DNA of 8,300 nucleotides from an uncultured Oscillospiraceae bacterium (lineage in GTDB: Bacteria > Bacillota > Clostridia > Oscillospirales > Ruminococcaceae): NCBI GenBank assembly GCA_910578965.1, contig CAJTSP010000020.1:19926-28225 (forward strand), given 5' to 3'. Position 1 is the first letter of the stretch, and the number at the start of each line of letters is the position of its first letter. Below, one piece after another: positions 1-6,089 of this stretch. Both the position numbers and the translations under genes were made by a program. The notes below the pieces were generated by a model. That model searched no databases and was not told the DNA's origin. It saw only the letters and a list, made by a program, of their open reading frames with translations.

Positions 1-261
1 GATTTGGCGCTGGCAGATTATAATAAGGCATTGGAACTGGCTCCCGATGATGCAGGGGTTTACAATAACCGGGGAGTTTTATATAAGAATTTAAAGCAAT
101 ATGATTTGGCGTTGGCAGATTATACCAAGGCGCTGGAGCTGAACCCCAATTACCGAAGGGCCTACCGCAACCGGGCGCGCGTATACCTTCTGCTGAAAAA
201 GCATGAACTGGCTTTGCAGGACGAAAAAAAGGCGGAGAAGCTTGCCAAGGCATCCCGCTAA
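1..261 (+). CDS. TPR-repeat protein, C-terminal fragment (5' end outside window)
   Basis: The frame is open from base 1 and ends at TAA 259-261, so this is the last 86 residues of a longer protein, not a small gene; the TTG at base 4 is an internal codon. Two tandem tetratricopeptide repeats are visible. Each has the signature pattern A-x-Y-x-K-A-L-E-L-x-P followed by a Y-x-N/R-R-G/A-x-x-Y helix. The repeat period is 102 bases (34 codons, the canonical TPR length): 26 of the first 30 bases match the stretch starting at base 103. The protein ends in a short Lys/Ala-rich tail (KKAEKLAKASR). TPR arrays are protein-protein interaction scaffolds; the partner cannot be told. GC content here (about 50%, by rough count of the first 180 bases) is visibly lower than in the neighbouring genes. 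TPR fold is near certain; function is unknown. Confidence 0.9.
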   Translation, partial: DLALADYNKALELAPDDAGVYNNRGVLYKNLKQYDLALADYTKALELNPNYRRAYRNRARVYLLLKKHELALQDEKKAEKLAKASR

Positions 262-372
262 ACTTGGCTGGGCGCAATGCTGCCTAACCCAAAAGGGGCC
301 TTTAAGAGGATAATGCGCTCACGGAAAGCCGCCCGTTGCGGGCAGATAGGGGCAACGGATTTAATAAAAAGC

Positions 373-409
373 AAACCCGGGAGCAGGGCCGCCCCTGTTC
401 CCGGGTTTT
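373..409. terminator. Bidirectional hairpin terminator between convergent TPR and GH3 genes
   Basis: A 16-bp stem (373-388 paired with 393-408, one G-U pair at 383/398) closes on a 4-nt loop. On the plus strand it ends in TTTT (406-409), serving the TPR gene. Read on the minus strand the stem is followed by GGGTTTGCTTTTTATTAAA, a T-rich tail suited to the GH3 gene that ends at 431. The position between two converging stop codons fits shared use. The flanking 262-372 holds only a small 5-bp hairpin (331-343) and no gene that I can support. Confidence 0.88.
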
Positions 410-430
410 GGAAAGCAGCCGGTAAGCCGC

Positions 431-2932
431 TTATTTTTTTACCCTCGCACGCCCGGTGATCAGTTGGCGCAGCCCGCCGCGCTGGCGGTTGAGCAGCAGC
501 ACCAGCCCATCCACCCGGGCAAGGCCCAGCCGCCCGCCGCTCATCAGTGCAAGGCTGCGCAGCGGCATCTGGTAAAGGCTGCCTTCCAGCATCCGGCGGG
601 CGGTCTCGGGGCTGGGGGTGTGCAGCCGGCGCCGGGTAACCGCCGCCGCGAGGCCCAGTACCCGCCGGCCCAGCCAGCAGCAGCGCAGCTCCCCCGCCGG
701 GGTGTTGCGGTCGAATTTGGGCCTTGCGGGCCGGCCGGCCTTGGCAGCAAGGCCCGGCTGTGCGGCGGTTTTGCCGGGGCCCGGGCCGGCCGGCGCCCGG
801 CTCAGCAGCGCCTCAAACTCGGCGCTGGGCCACTCCTTGGGGCCGTTTTCGCCCGGCGTTACGGCGTAGTAGCCGGGGGCGGCGGCGCGCTTGTCCATTG
901 CACGGCTCAACGCCTCGCCCTCGGCCATGTCCACCACCGCCTCCAGCCGGATGTCTCGGCTGGAGCTGCCCACCAAAATCCTGTACCGCCCCCCCGGCGT
1001 GCGCCAGCACCCGGCAGCCGTATCGTATACCGCAAAGGCGCGCGGATCCACCGTGAGCCGGGCCAGCGCCTCCCGCCCCGCCCGCACATAGTATTTGCCA
1101 AACGCCGCCAGATGCTTTATCGGCCGGTAGGCCGGTCCCTCGGGCGGCTGAATGTACACCTGGGCGGCCTCCTTGCCGGCCCGCTCGCCCTTGTTCTGGA
1201 TCACAAACCGCACCAGCAGCTCCTCGCCCGGGTGCAAAAGGGTACTGGAAAGGGTCAGGCTGGCGTACTGGAACTCGGTATAGCTCAGCCCATGGCCAAA
1301 GGGGTAGCGCACCGCAAGGCCAGCCGCGTCGTACCATCGATAGCCCACGTACAGGCTTTCGCGGTACTCGCTTGTCCGGCCGCCGTACAGCCGACCGTCG
1401 TGGGCAAAGGGCGCGTCGGCCAGTGTAAGCGGCCAGGTTTCGGCCAGCTTGCCGCTGGGGCTGCGCCGGCCATAAAGCAGGTGCCAGCTCGCTGAGCCGC
1501 TGTTTTGCCCGGCCAGGCCCATCCACAAAATTGCATTTACGTCCCCGGCAAAGGGCAGCTCTACCGGGCCGCCGCAGTACAGCACCACCGCCACCGGCTT
1601 GCCGCAGCCCTTGAGCGCCTCCATCAGGGCAAGCTGGTTTTCGGGCAGGCGCAGGTCGGCACGGTCAAAGCCCTCGCTTTCCATGCTGTCCGGCAGGCCA
1701 AGGCACACCACCACCGCGTCCGCCGCCTTTGCGCTCTCGAGCGCCGCCGCAATGCGGTGCTTTTTTATTGCCAGGTCGTTTGCCCCGAACACCTCGGTAT
1801 AGGCAAAGTCCACCCCGCTGCGGATAAAGCTGCCCAACAGGCTCGAAAGATAGGTGGGATGTACCTGGCTGCTGCCCCCGCCCTGGTAATGGGGCGTTTT
1901 GGCAAAGCCCCCCAGCAGGGCGACCTTCTGCCCCTCGTGCAGCGGCAGCAGCCCGTCGTTTTGCAGCAGTACCGCGCTTTCCACCGCCGCCTCGCCGGCC
2001 AGCGCGTGATGGGCTCGGGCGTCGTAGGGCTCGTGGGGGTTTTGTGCCTGCCGCAGCGCAAAGGCGGCCACCCGGGCGGCTGCCTCGTCCAGCAGCCCCT
2101 CGTCCAGCATCCCCCGATGCACCGCGCGTACAATCGCCGCCTCGTTGCAGGGGTCGGGGCCGGGCATTTCCAAATCCATGCCGGCGGCCAGCGCTTTTAC
2201 CCGCTGGTTTACCGCGCCCCAGTCGCTCACCACCAGGCCGTCAAAGCCCCAGTCCTGCCGCAAAATATGGGTCAGCAGGCGGCGGCTCTCGCCGGCATAG
2301 CAGCCGTTTACAAGGTTGTAGCTGCTCATTACCGCGCCGGGCCGGCCTTTGCGTACCGCGATCTCAAACGGGCGCAGGTAGATTTCCCGCAAAGCCCGCT
2401 CGTCCACCACCGCGTCGTTTACCAGCCGCCAAGCCTCCTGGCTGTTGGCGGCAAAATGCTTGAGGCACCCGCACACCCCAAGCTCCTCGAGCCCTTCGAG
2501 CATGCCGGCCGCGCACTCGCCGGCCAGCAGCGGGTCCTCCGAAAAATATTCAAACCCCCGCCCGCACAGCGGGCTCCGCTTGATGTTTACCCCGGGGCCC
2601 AGCAGCATGGCCGCGCCCTCCTGGATGCACTCCTCGGCCAACGCCCTGCCTACCCGGCGCAAAAGCGCGGGGTCAAAGCTGCAGGCGGTCAGGCTGGCAG
2701 TAGGGTAACAGGTGGCGGGCACACTGTCGTGCAGGCCGGGGCGGTCGTGCCGGCCGGCCTCCAGCCGCAGCCCGTGGGGGCCGTCTGCCAGGGTGGCGTC
2801 CGGCAGGCCCAGCCGTTTTAGGGGCTTTGTGTGCCAAAAGTTCTGCCCGCTGCAAAGCGCGGCCTTTTCTTCCAGGGTCATCTGGGCAACAAGCGCCTGT
2901 GCCTGCGCCCGTAACTGCCCGTGCTGGTCCAT
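431..2932 (-). CDS. Glycoside hydrolase family 3 beta-glycosidase (beta-glucosidase type)
   Basis: An 833-aa enzyme that hydrolyses terminal beta-linked sugars, probably beta-glucosides, from oligosaccharides by the retaining mechanism. The start is the ATG at 2932, because AAAGGAGG (2948-2941) lies 8 nt upstream; an in-frame GTG 8 codons earlier would place that SD inside the gene. Residues about 18-295 form the GH3 barrel: MTLEEKAALCSG, GRGFEYFSEDP, KHFAAN at 158-163, and VVSDWG with the expected nucleophile Asp237. Residues about 315-500 are the alpha/beta sandwich, with ESEGFDR at 418-424, whose Glu420 is the likely acid/base. FGHGLSYTEF (545-554) leads into a fibronectin-III-like domain (about 572-667). 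An Ala/Pro/Gly-rich linker and a roughly 90-aa helical tail follow. There is no signal peptide, so it should act in the cytoplasm on imported sugars, although no transporter lies nearby. The exact sugar specificity (glucoside or xyloside) cannot be read from sequence. Confidence 0.95.
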   Translation of the reverse strand: MDQHGQLRAQAQALVAQMTLEEKAALCSGQNFWHTKPLKRLGLPDATLADGPHGLRLEAGRHDRPGLHDSVPATCYPTASLTACSFDPALLRRVGRALAEECIQEGAAMLLGPGVNIKRSPLCGRGFEYFSEDPLLAGECAAGMLEGLEELGVCGCLKHFAANSQEAWRLVNDAVVDERALREIYLRPFEIAVRKGRPGAVMSSYNLVNGCYAGESRRLLTHILRQDWGFDGLVVSDWGAVNQRVKALAAGMDLEMPGPDPCNEAAIVRAVHRGMLDEGLLDEAAARVAAFALRQAQNPHEPYDARAHHALAGEAAVESAVLLQNDGLLPLHEGQKVALLGGFAKTPHYQGGGSSQVHPTYLSSLLGSFIRSGVDFAYTEVFGANDLAIKKHRIAAALESAKAADAVVVCLGLPDSMESEGFDRADLRLPENQLALMEALKGCGKPVAVVLYCGGPVELPFAGDVNAILWMGLAGQNSGSASWHLLYGRRSPSGKLAETWPLTLADAPFAHDGRLYGGRTSEYRESLYVGYRWYDAAGLAVRYPFGHGLSYTEFQYASLTLSSTLLHPGEELLVRFVIQNKGERAGKEAAQVYIQPPEGPAYRPIKHLAAFGKYYVRAGREALARLTVDPRAFAVYDTAAGCWRTPGGRYRILVGSSSRDIRLEAVVDMAEGEALSRAMDKRAAAPGYYAVTPGENGPKEWPSAEFEALLSRAPAGPGPGKTAAQPGLAAKAGRPARPKFDRNTPAGELRCCWLGRRVLGLAAAVTRRRLHTPSPETARRMLEGSLYQMPLRSLALMSGGRLGLARVDGLVLLLNRQRGGLRQLITGRARVKK

Positions 2933-2940
2933 TGCCGCCG

Positions 2941-2973
2941 CCTCCTTTATATGCACATTTCTATCCCATTATA
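2941..2973 (-). promoter_or_regulatory. Promoter and RBS of the GH3 gene
   Basis: On the minus strand, TATAAT (2973-2968) is preceded by TGC, giving an extended -10 (TGCTATAAT). No good -35 is seen at 16-18 nt, which extended -10 promoters tolerate. Transcription should start near 2961, giving a leader of about 29 nt that contains the strong SD AAAGGAGG (2948-2941), 8 nt from the ATG at 2932. Confidence 0.7.
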
Positions 2974-2977
2974 GCAA

Positions 2978-2992
2978 GTTTTGCCGCAAAAC
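2978..2992. promoter_or_regulatory. Operator-like inverted repeat in GH3 promoter spacer
   Basis: GTTTTG-CCG-CAAAAC is a perfect 6-bp inverted repeat with a 3-nt centre. It lies 4 nt upstream of the GH3 -10 box, where a bound repressor would block RNA polymerase. Sugar-responsive repressors commonly sit at such sites, but this one does not match a LacI/CcpA consensus well and no regulator gene is in the window. It could be chance. Confidence 0.3.
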
Positions 2993-3047
2993 GCACCCCC
3001 ATGCCGGCCGAATGGGCCTTTTTGGCAAAAAAAGGGGCGAAGGGCCT

Positions 3048-3075
3048 TTCGCAAACCGGGCTTTTGGGGTACAAT
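3048..3075 (+). promoter_or_regulatory. Candidate promoter of the exonuclease gene
   Basis: TTCGCA (3048-3053) and TACAAT (3070-3075) are separated by 16 nt, a moderate sigma-A match. The start would be near 3082, about 98 nt upstream of the ATG. A weak 5-bp inverted repeat, GCGAA/TTCGC (3037-3041 and 3048-3052), overlaps the -35. The rest of the divergent gap 2974-3179 shows no gene. Confidence 0.4.
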
Positions 3076-3179
3076 GGGGTCTGTTGGCAGGCCGCGGCAG
3101 ATAGGCGGGGCGCTGCCTGATTTTTACGATACCGGGCGCGATGCGGCGCAGGCCGCTTTGCCCGAGAAGGCAGGCAAGG

Positions 3180-4199
3180 ATGCAGCTAATTATTTTTGAC
3201 CTTGAATGGAACATTGGCTACCAGCCCAAAACCTTTGATTACCATGGGGCCGAGCAGACCCTGCGGGGGGAGATCATCCAGATCGGGGCGGTCAAGGTAG
3301 ACGAAGCGGGCTGCCTTTTGGACAGGTTTTCCATCACCATGCGGCCCCGTATCTTCCGCAAGCTGCAGCACCGCATTGCCAAGGTTACCGGTATGACCCA
3401 GCGCCAGTTGGACGAGGGGGTGCCCATCCGCGAGGGGCTGGGCCGTTTTTTGGCCTGGTGCGGGCCGGATGCAGCGCTGGCCGAGTGGGGGCTGGACGAT
3501 GTGCCGGTGCTCAAGCAGAACCTTTATCTCAACGGCTATGACGAGAACTGGCCCAGCCGGTGGTACGACCTGCAGCAGGTCTTCCTGTCCGAGCGCCCGC
3601 GCGGCGAGGGCGAGGGCATGACGCTGGAATCGGTGGTGGCCCGGCTGGGCCTGCCGGCAGACGAGCCGTTTCACGATGCCCTGAGCGACGCGGAGTATAC
3701 CGCCGCTGTCTGCCGCTGCATCGACCTTGCGGCAGGTATCGCGGCCTATCCGGCCCAAAAGGAGCAGCTACGGCGCGCGGTCTGCCCTGAGGGGGGCGAG
3801 TATGCGGGGTTTGCGGTGTTCGGCCCCTTTTTACAGCGGGAGGCCTGGCGGGATGATGCGGCGATGCAGGCGCTGGCCTGCCCGCTTTGCGGCGCGCCGC
3901 TGCAGCCCGATGTTGAGGGGCTCTGGCTTAAGCGGGGCAGCAACGGGTATTACAGCCTGCTGCGCTGCCAGCGCCACGGCGCCTGGCTTGCCCGCTTTAA
4001 GCTGGCCCGGCCGGACGGCCTGCACTGGCAGGCTGCGCGGGTGTACGAAAAGCCCTCCGATACCCAGTTGGAGCGTTGGGCCAAGGAAAAACGGCTCTAT
4101 TTCCAGCGTCTCAAAAAGCGGGCCGAGGCCGAGGCGGCTGCGGCGGCGGGCACAACCGCCCGGCAGGGGCCGGCCGCCGGGGGGCAGGGCGAAGGATAG
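3180..4199 (+). CDS. DEDDh 3'-5' exonuclease (KapD/ERI-1-like, DnaQ superfamily) with zinc-ribbon-like tail
   Basis: A 339-aa protein with an N-terminal exonuclease fold (residues 1-185). Exo I is FDLEWN with Asp7 and Glu9; Exo II is the WGLDD stretch with Asp106; Exo III is HDALSDAEYT with His165 and Asp170. All five metal-binding/catalytic residues of the DEDDh class are therefore present, so it should be an active two-metal exonuclease on single-stranded RNA or DNA. The spacing resembles the KapD/ERI-1 branch rather than the polymerase III proofreading subunit. Residues about 230-295 carry CPLCG (Cys234, Cys237) and CQRHG (Cys263, His266), a probable CCCH zinc site. The C-terminus is Lys/Arg then Ala/Gly-rich and looks disordered. 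I chose the ATG at 3180 because it opens directly into the first beta strand and has AGAAGG (3165-3170) 9 nt upstream; the ATG at 3141 would add 13 unconserved Arg-rich residues. Substrate is unknown. Confidence 0.9.
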   Translation: MQLIIFDLEWNIGYQPKTFDYHGAEQTLRGEIIQIGAVKVDEAGCLLDRFSITMRPRIFRKLQHRIAKVTGMTQRQLDEGVPIREGLGRFLAWCGPDAALAEWGLDDVPVLKQNLYLNGYDENWPSRWYDLQQVFLSERPRGEGEGMTLESVVARLGLPADEPFHDALSDAEYTAAVCRCIDLAAGIAAYPAQKEQLRRAVCPEGGEYAGFAVFGPFLQREAWRDDAAMQALACPLCGAPLQPDVEGLWLKRGSNGYYSLLRCQRHGAWLARFKLARPDGLHWQAARVYEKPSDTQLERWAKEKRLYFQRLKKRAEAEAAAAAGTTARQGPAAGGQGEG

Positions 4200-4212
4200 G
4201 GCGAACCAATCC

Positions 4213-4246
4213 TGGGGGGCCGGGGGATGCATCCCCCGGCCCCCCA
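4213..4246. repeat. Perfect 34-bp palindrome downstream of the exonuclease gene
   Basis: Bases 4213-4229 are the exact reverse complement of 4230-4246, made of G6-CC-G5-ATG arms around a central TGCA. Single-stranded, it would form a very stable GC hairpin with a tip of a few bases. It starts 13 nt after the exonuclease stop codon. It is followed on the plus strand by A6, not T's, so it is not a textbook rho-independent terminator for that gene. It may instead protect the 3' end of the transcript, act as a U-less terminator, or belong to a repeat family. Confidence 0.85.
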
Positions 4247-4281
4247 AAAAATGCCCCGCGCGCCTTTGGGCGCACGGGGCA
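4246..4281 (-). terminator. Rho-independent terminator of the DegV gene
   Basis: Read on the minus strand, a 13-position stem (4281-4269 with 4264-4252, one C-A mismatch) closes on a 4-nt loop. It is followed at once by six T's (4251-4246). It lies 48 nt after the DegV stop codon. The T run shares its last base with the edge of the adjacent 34-bp palindrome. Confidence 0.9.
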
Positions 4282-4328
4282 GGGCTTTGCGTATGGGGCC
4301 AGGGGATGCCTTGCGGGCCGCGCCGCGC

Positions 4329-5168
4329 TCAGTAGCCCACGATGAGGCCCTGTTCCTCGGCGTAAAAGCTGGTAAGGCCGCTGGTGGGGGCAATGAACAC
4401 CTCGGCGCTGGGCCATTTGGCCCGGATGCCGTTGCGCAGCAGCTTGGCGCCGTTTTCGTTCAGGCAGTGGGTGATAAAGGCGGGGCTCTTGCCGGTGTAG
4501 CCGCGCTTGGCCATCTCCTCCAAAATCAGCGCCAGCATCCGGGTTTCGCCGCGGGGCTTGTGCAGCATCTCGATGGTGCCCTGCGGGCTGCCCGCGCCCA
4601 CCACCCGCATATTGAGCCGCCCGGCCAAAAAGCCCACCAGGCGGCCTACCCGGCCGTTTTTTACCAGGTTGTCAAAGCTGGCAAGCCCAAACAGCACCTG
4701 TAGGCGCTCGGGCTCGTTTTCGGCGGCGGCGCGCACCTCCTCAAAGCTTGCGCCCGCCGCGACCATGTCTCGGATTTTCCAAAGGATCAGGGCCATTTCG
4801 CCCCCGGTCGAAAGGCTGTCCACCACATGGATCTGCTTTTCGGGGTGACTTTCCAGCACCATATCCTTGGCGGCCATGGCGCTGTTGTAGCTGCCCGAAA
4901 GGTTGCTGGAGATGGTTACCGCAATGGATTTGTCCGCCTGCAAAAATTTTTCGGCCCATTCCTCCGGGCTGGGGCAGGCGGTGGTGGAGGGGCCGTTCCA
5001 GTTGCGCATGGCCTCCAGCATCTGCGGCACATCCAAAGCGGCATTGTCTACAAATTCGCGCCCGCCTACCCGGATCTTCATGGGTACGGTGGCAAAGGAC
5101 ACCCCCTCGCCACAGCCGCCCAGCTCGCGCAGCTCGCAGGAAGAATCTGCCAGGATCATCCATTTCAT
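4329..5168 (-). CDS. DegV family protein (fatty-acid-binding, FakB-like)
   Basis: A complete 279-aa protein, the usual DegV length. Family members bind a single fatty acid in a buried pocket; the characterised FakB proteins present it to the kinase FakA for phosphorylation and use in phospholipid synthesis. Visible signatures are the N-terminal ADSSCEL (7-13), STTACPSPEEW (61-71), ISSNLSGSYNSA (86-97, the ligand carboxylate loop), DSLSTGGEMALI (117-128) and NLVKNGRVGRLVGFLAGRLN (167-186). The C-terminus reads GLTSFYAEEQGLIVGY (264-279) rather than the common G-x-H-x-GPGA form, so this belongs to a divergent clostridial branch and its ligand may differ. The start at 5168 follows AAGGGGG (5183-5177), 8 nt upstream. 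It has its own promoter and terminator, and no fakA-like gene is nearby. Family assignment is firm; the physiological lipid is unknown. Confidence 0.93.
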   Translation of the reverse strand: MKWMILADSSCELRELGGCGEGVSFATVPMKIRVGGREFVDNAALDVPQMLEAMRNWNGPSTTACPSPEEWAEKFLQADKSIAVTISSNLSGSYNSAMAAKDMVLESHPEKQIHVVDSLSTGGEMALILWKIRDMVAAGASFEEVRAAAENEPERLQVLFGLASFDNLVKNGRVGRLVGFLAGRLNMRVVGAGSPQGTIEMLHKPRGETRMLALILEEMAKRGYTGKSPAFITHCLNENGAKLLRNGIRAKWPSAEVFIAPTSGLTSFYAEEQGLIVGY

Positions 5169-5209
5169 CGCACAGGCCCCCTTGGTAAATCATATCGCTA
5201 TTCATAAGT

Positions 5210-5239
5210 ATTATACCCGGCGTCTGTACAATACGTCAA
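5210..5239 (-). promoter_or_regulatory. Sigma-A promoter of the DegV gene
   Basis: On the minus strand, TTGACG (5239-5234) and a perfect TATAAT (5215-5210) are 18 nt apart. This is the best promoter match in the window. The start should be near 5203, leaving a leader of about 35 nt with the G-rich SD AAGGGGG at 5183-5177. Confidence 0.85.
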
Positions 5240-5483
5240 GGAAAGCTTTTGCCCGGCGCACGCCTGCCTCATAAACCGAGAATCCGCGCGGGATGCTGCG
5301 CCTTACGGCCTTTCGTTACCATGAAAGCAAGGCGGTTTTAGGGAAGGCCGGTTCAAGGGAAGGCTGCTTGACCCTGCCTGATCCCCCAACTTTTTGATTG
5401 AGATGGGCGTGGGGCCCTGCAGCCCGACTCTGGAAAACGGCGGGCCGCAGGAAGGCGGCCGGCCTCCGCCGGGCGGCGAGGCA
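5240..5483. other. Gene-free stretch between DegV promoter and glutaredoxin-like gene
   Basis: No coding region can be supported here. On the minus strand just after the glutaredoxin stop there are GC-rich inverted repeats: an imperfect one at about 5462-5480, and GGCCGC-6 nt-GCGGCC at 5443-5460, followed 5 nt later by TTTT. These could form a weak terminator. A minus-strand reading frame ending at 5303 gives KKLGDQAGSSSLPLNRPSLK and similar low-complexity peptide, with no start or RBS of its own. It may be an interspersed repeat or a decayed gene end. Confidence 0.5.
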
Positions 5484-5768
5484 TTACGGCCTTTGCAGCG
5501 CCTTGTCCAGTGCTGCGGCAAGCTGTGCCTTGCAGGCCGCGTAGCTCTCGCCGGGCACCGCCTCATACAGCTTGTCCCGCCCCAAAAACACGGCCGGCAC
5601 ATAGTAGTAGTCGAACTGCCCGGCCAGCGCCGGCTGCCGGCTCTCCTCTACCCACTCGATCTCGGCCTCGGCATAGGCCGTTTGTTCGGCAGCCAGCTCC
5701 CGCAGAGCCTGTCTGGCATTGCGGCAGTAAGGGCAGCCCTCCAGATAAAATAGGGTCAGTTTGCTCAT
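5484..5768 (-). CDS. Glutaredoxin-like thiol-disulfide oxidoreductase (CPYC)
   Basis: A 94-aa thioredoxin-fold protein, typical glutaredoxin size. It opens with a beta strand (KLTLFYLEG) leading to the CPYC redox motif (Cys12, Cys15), the classical dithiol glutaredoxin active site. The cis-proline is at VP (57-58) in YYYVPAVFLG, and a C-terminal amphipathic helix (about 77-91) ends the protein. It should reduce disulfides in the cytoplasm, probably using a low-molecular-weight thiol or a thioredoxin-reductase-type partner, neither of which is visible here. The ATG at 5768 is set by AAGGAGG (5783-5777), 8 nt upstream. It has its own promoter and is not obviously cotranscribed with the DegV gene. 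Residues 34-48 (rich in Glu) resemble the acidic strand/loop of other clostridial small glutaredoxin-like proteins. Fold and motif are clear; the partner is inferred. Confidence 0.9.
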   Translation of the reverse strand: MSKLTLFYLEGCPYCRNARQALRELAAEQTAYAEAEIEWVEESRQPALAGQFDYYYVPAVFLGRDKLYEAVPGESYAACKAQLAAALDKALQRP

Positions 5769-5800
5769 GAGCGTTTCCTCCTTGGCGATGCTTGCGGCGG

Positions 5801-5887
5801 CGGGGCGCCTGCAGCAAGGCTATTTTACCACAACTTTGCCCAAAGGCCAACCGCCCGCCCCTTTTGGCGCTCCTTGCAGGCGCCCCG
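5801..5887. repeat. 13-bp inverted repeat flanking the glutaredoxin promoter
   Basis: CGGGGCGCCTGCA at 5801-5813 is exactly reverse-complemented at 5875-5887. If three bases (GCA, 5814-5816) are skipped in the left arm, the match continues for three more (AGG/CCT). The 61-nt centre holds the -35 and -10 of the glutaredoxin-like gene. It may be paired operator half-sites, a small repeat element, or a looping structure; I see no target-site duplication. Confidence 0.5.
5822..5850 (-). promoter_or_regulatory. Promoter of the glutaredoxin-like gene
   Basis: On the minus strand, TTGGCC (5850-5845) and TAAAAT (5827-5822) are 17 nt apart: four of six and five of six consensus matches. The start would fall near 5815, giving a leader of about 47 nt. 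Confidence 0.65.
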
Positions 5888-5908
5888 GATAGAAATTTAT
5901 CCAACTGC

Positions 5909-5937
5909 TTGAACGTAGGGCAGTGCTGGAGTATAAT
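5909..5937 (+). promoter_or_regulatory. Promoter of the SGNH hydrolase gene
   Basis: TTGAAC (5909-5914) and a perfect TATAAT (5932-5937) are 17 nt apart, the ideal spacing. Transcription should begin near 5944, about 146 nt before the chosen ATG at 6090. It points away from the glutaredoxin promoter, making 5769-6089 a divergent control region. No other gene is seen in that gap. Confidence 0.8.
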
Positions 5938-6089
5938 AAACGCATATGCCGCTTGCCAAAAGCGACAAAGATACCATGGACGCGTCTGCCCCGCATAGGG
6001 GCCGCGATTGGGATACGGCGGGCCGCGCGGCCCGGCCGCAAAAGCAACGGGAGGCCGCCTGCCGGGGCCGGCCCAAAGGGGGGAAGGAT

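Noticed and set aside
1..132. Tandem 102-base repeat as a possible CRISPR or noncoding array
   Set aside because: The period is exactly 34 codons and the translation is a clear TPR, so the repeat is a protein repeat.
464..2821. Two long plus-strand open frames (464-1495 and 1505-2821) opposite the GH3 gene
   Set aside because: They are antisense to a well-supported enzyme, in one frame kept open by GC-rich codon bias; the peptides are Ala/Pro/Gly/Arg-rich with no domain or ribosome binding site.
3186..3758. Minus-strand open frame of 190 codons inside the exonuclease gene
   Set aside because: It is complementary to conserved DEDDh motifs and shows no recognisable protein features of its own.
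2933..4199. GH3 and exonuclease as a functional pair or defence-like module
   Set aside because: They are divergent with separate promoters, and both are common housekeeping-type families; nothing in sequence links them.
5303..5494. 11-base direct repeat TTACGGCCTTT at 5303 and 5484
   Set aside because: A shared 11-mer is expected several times by chance in a window of this size; it merely makes two frames end in Arg-Pro-stop.
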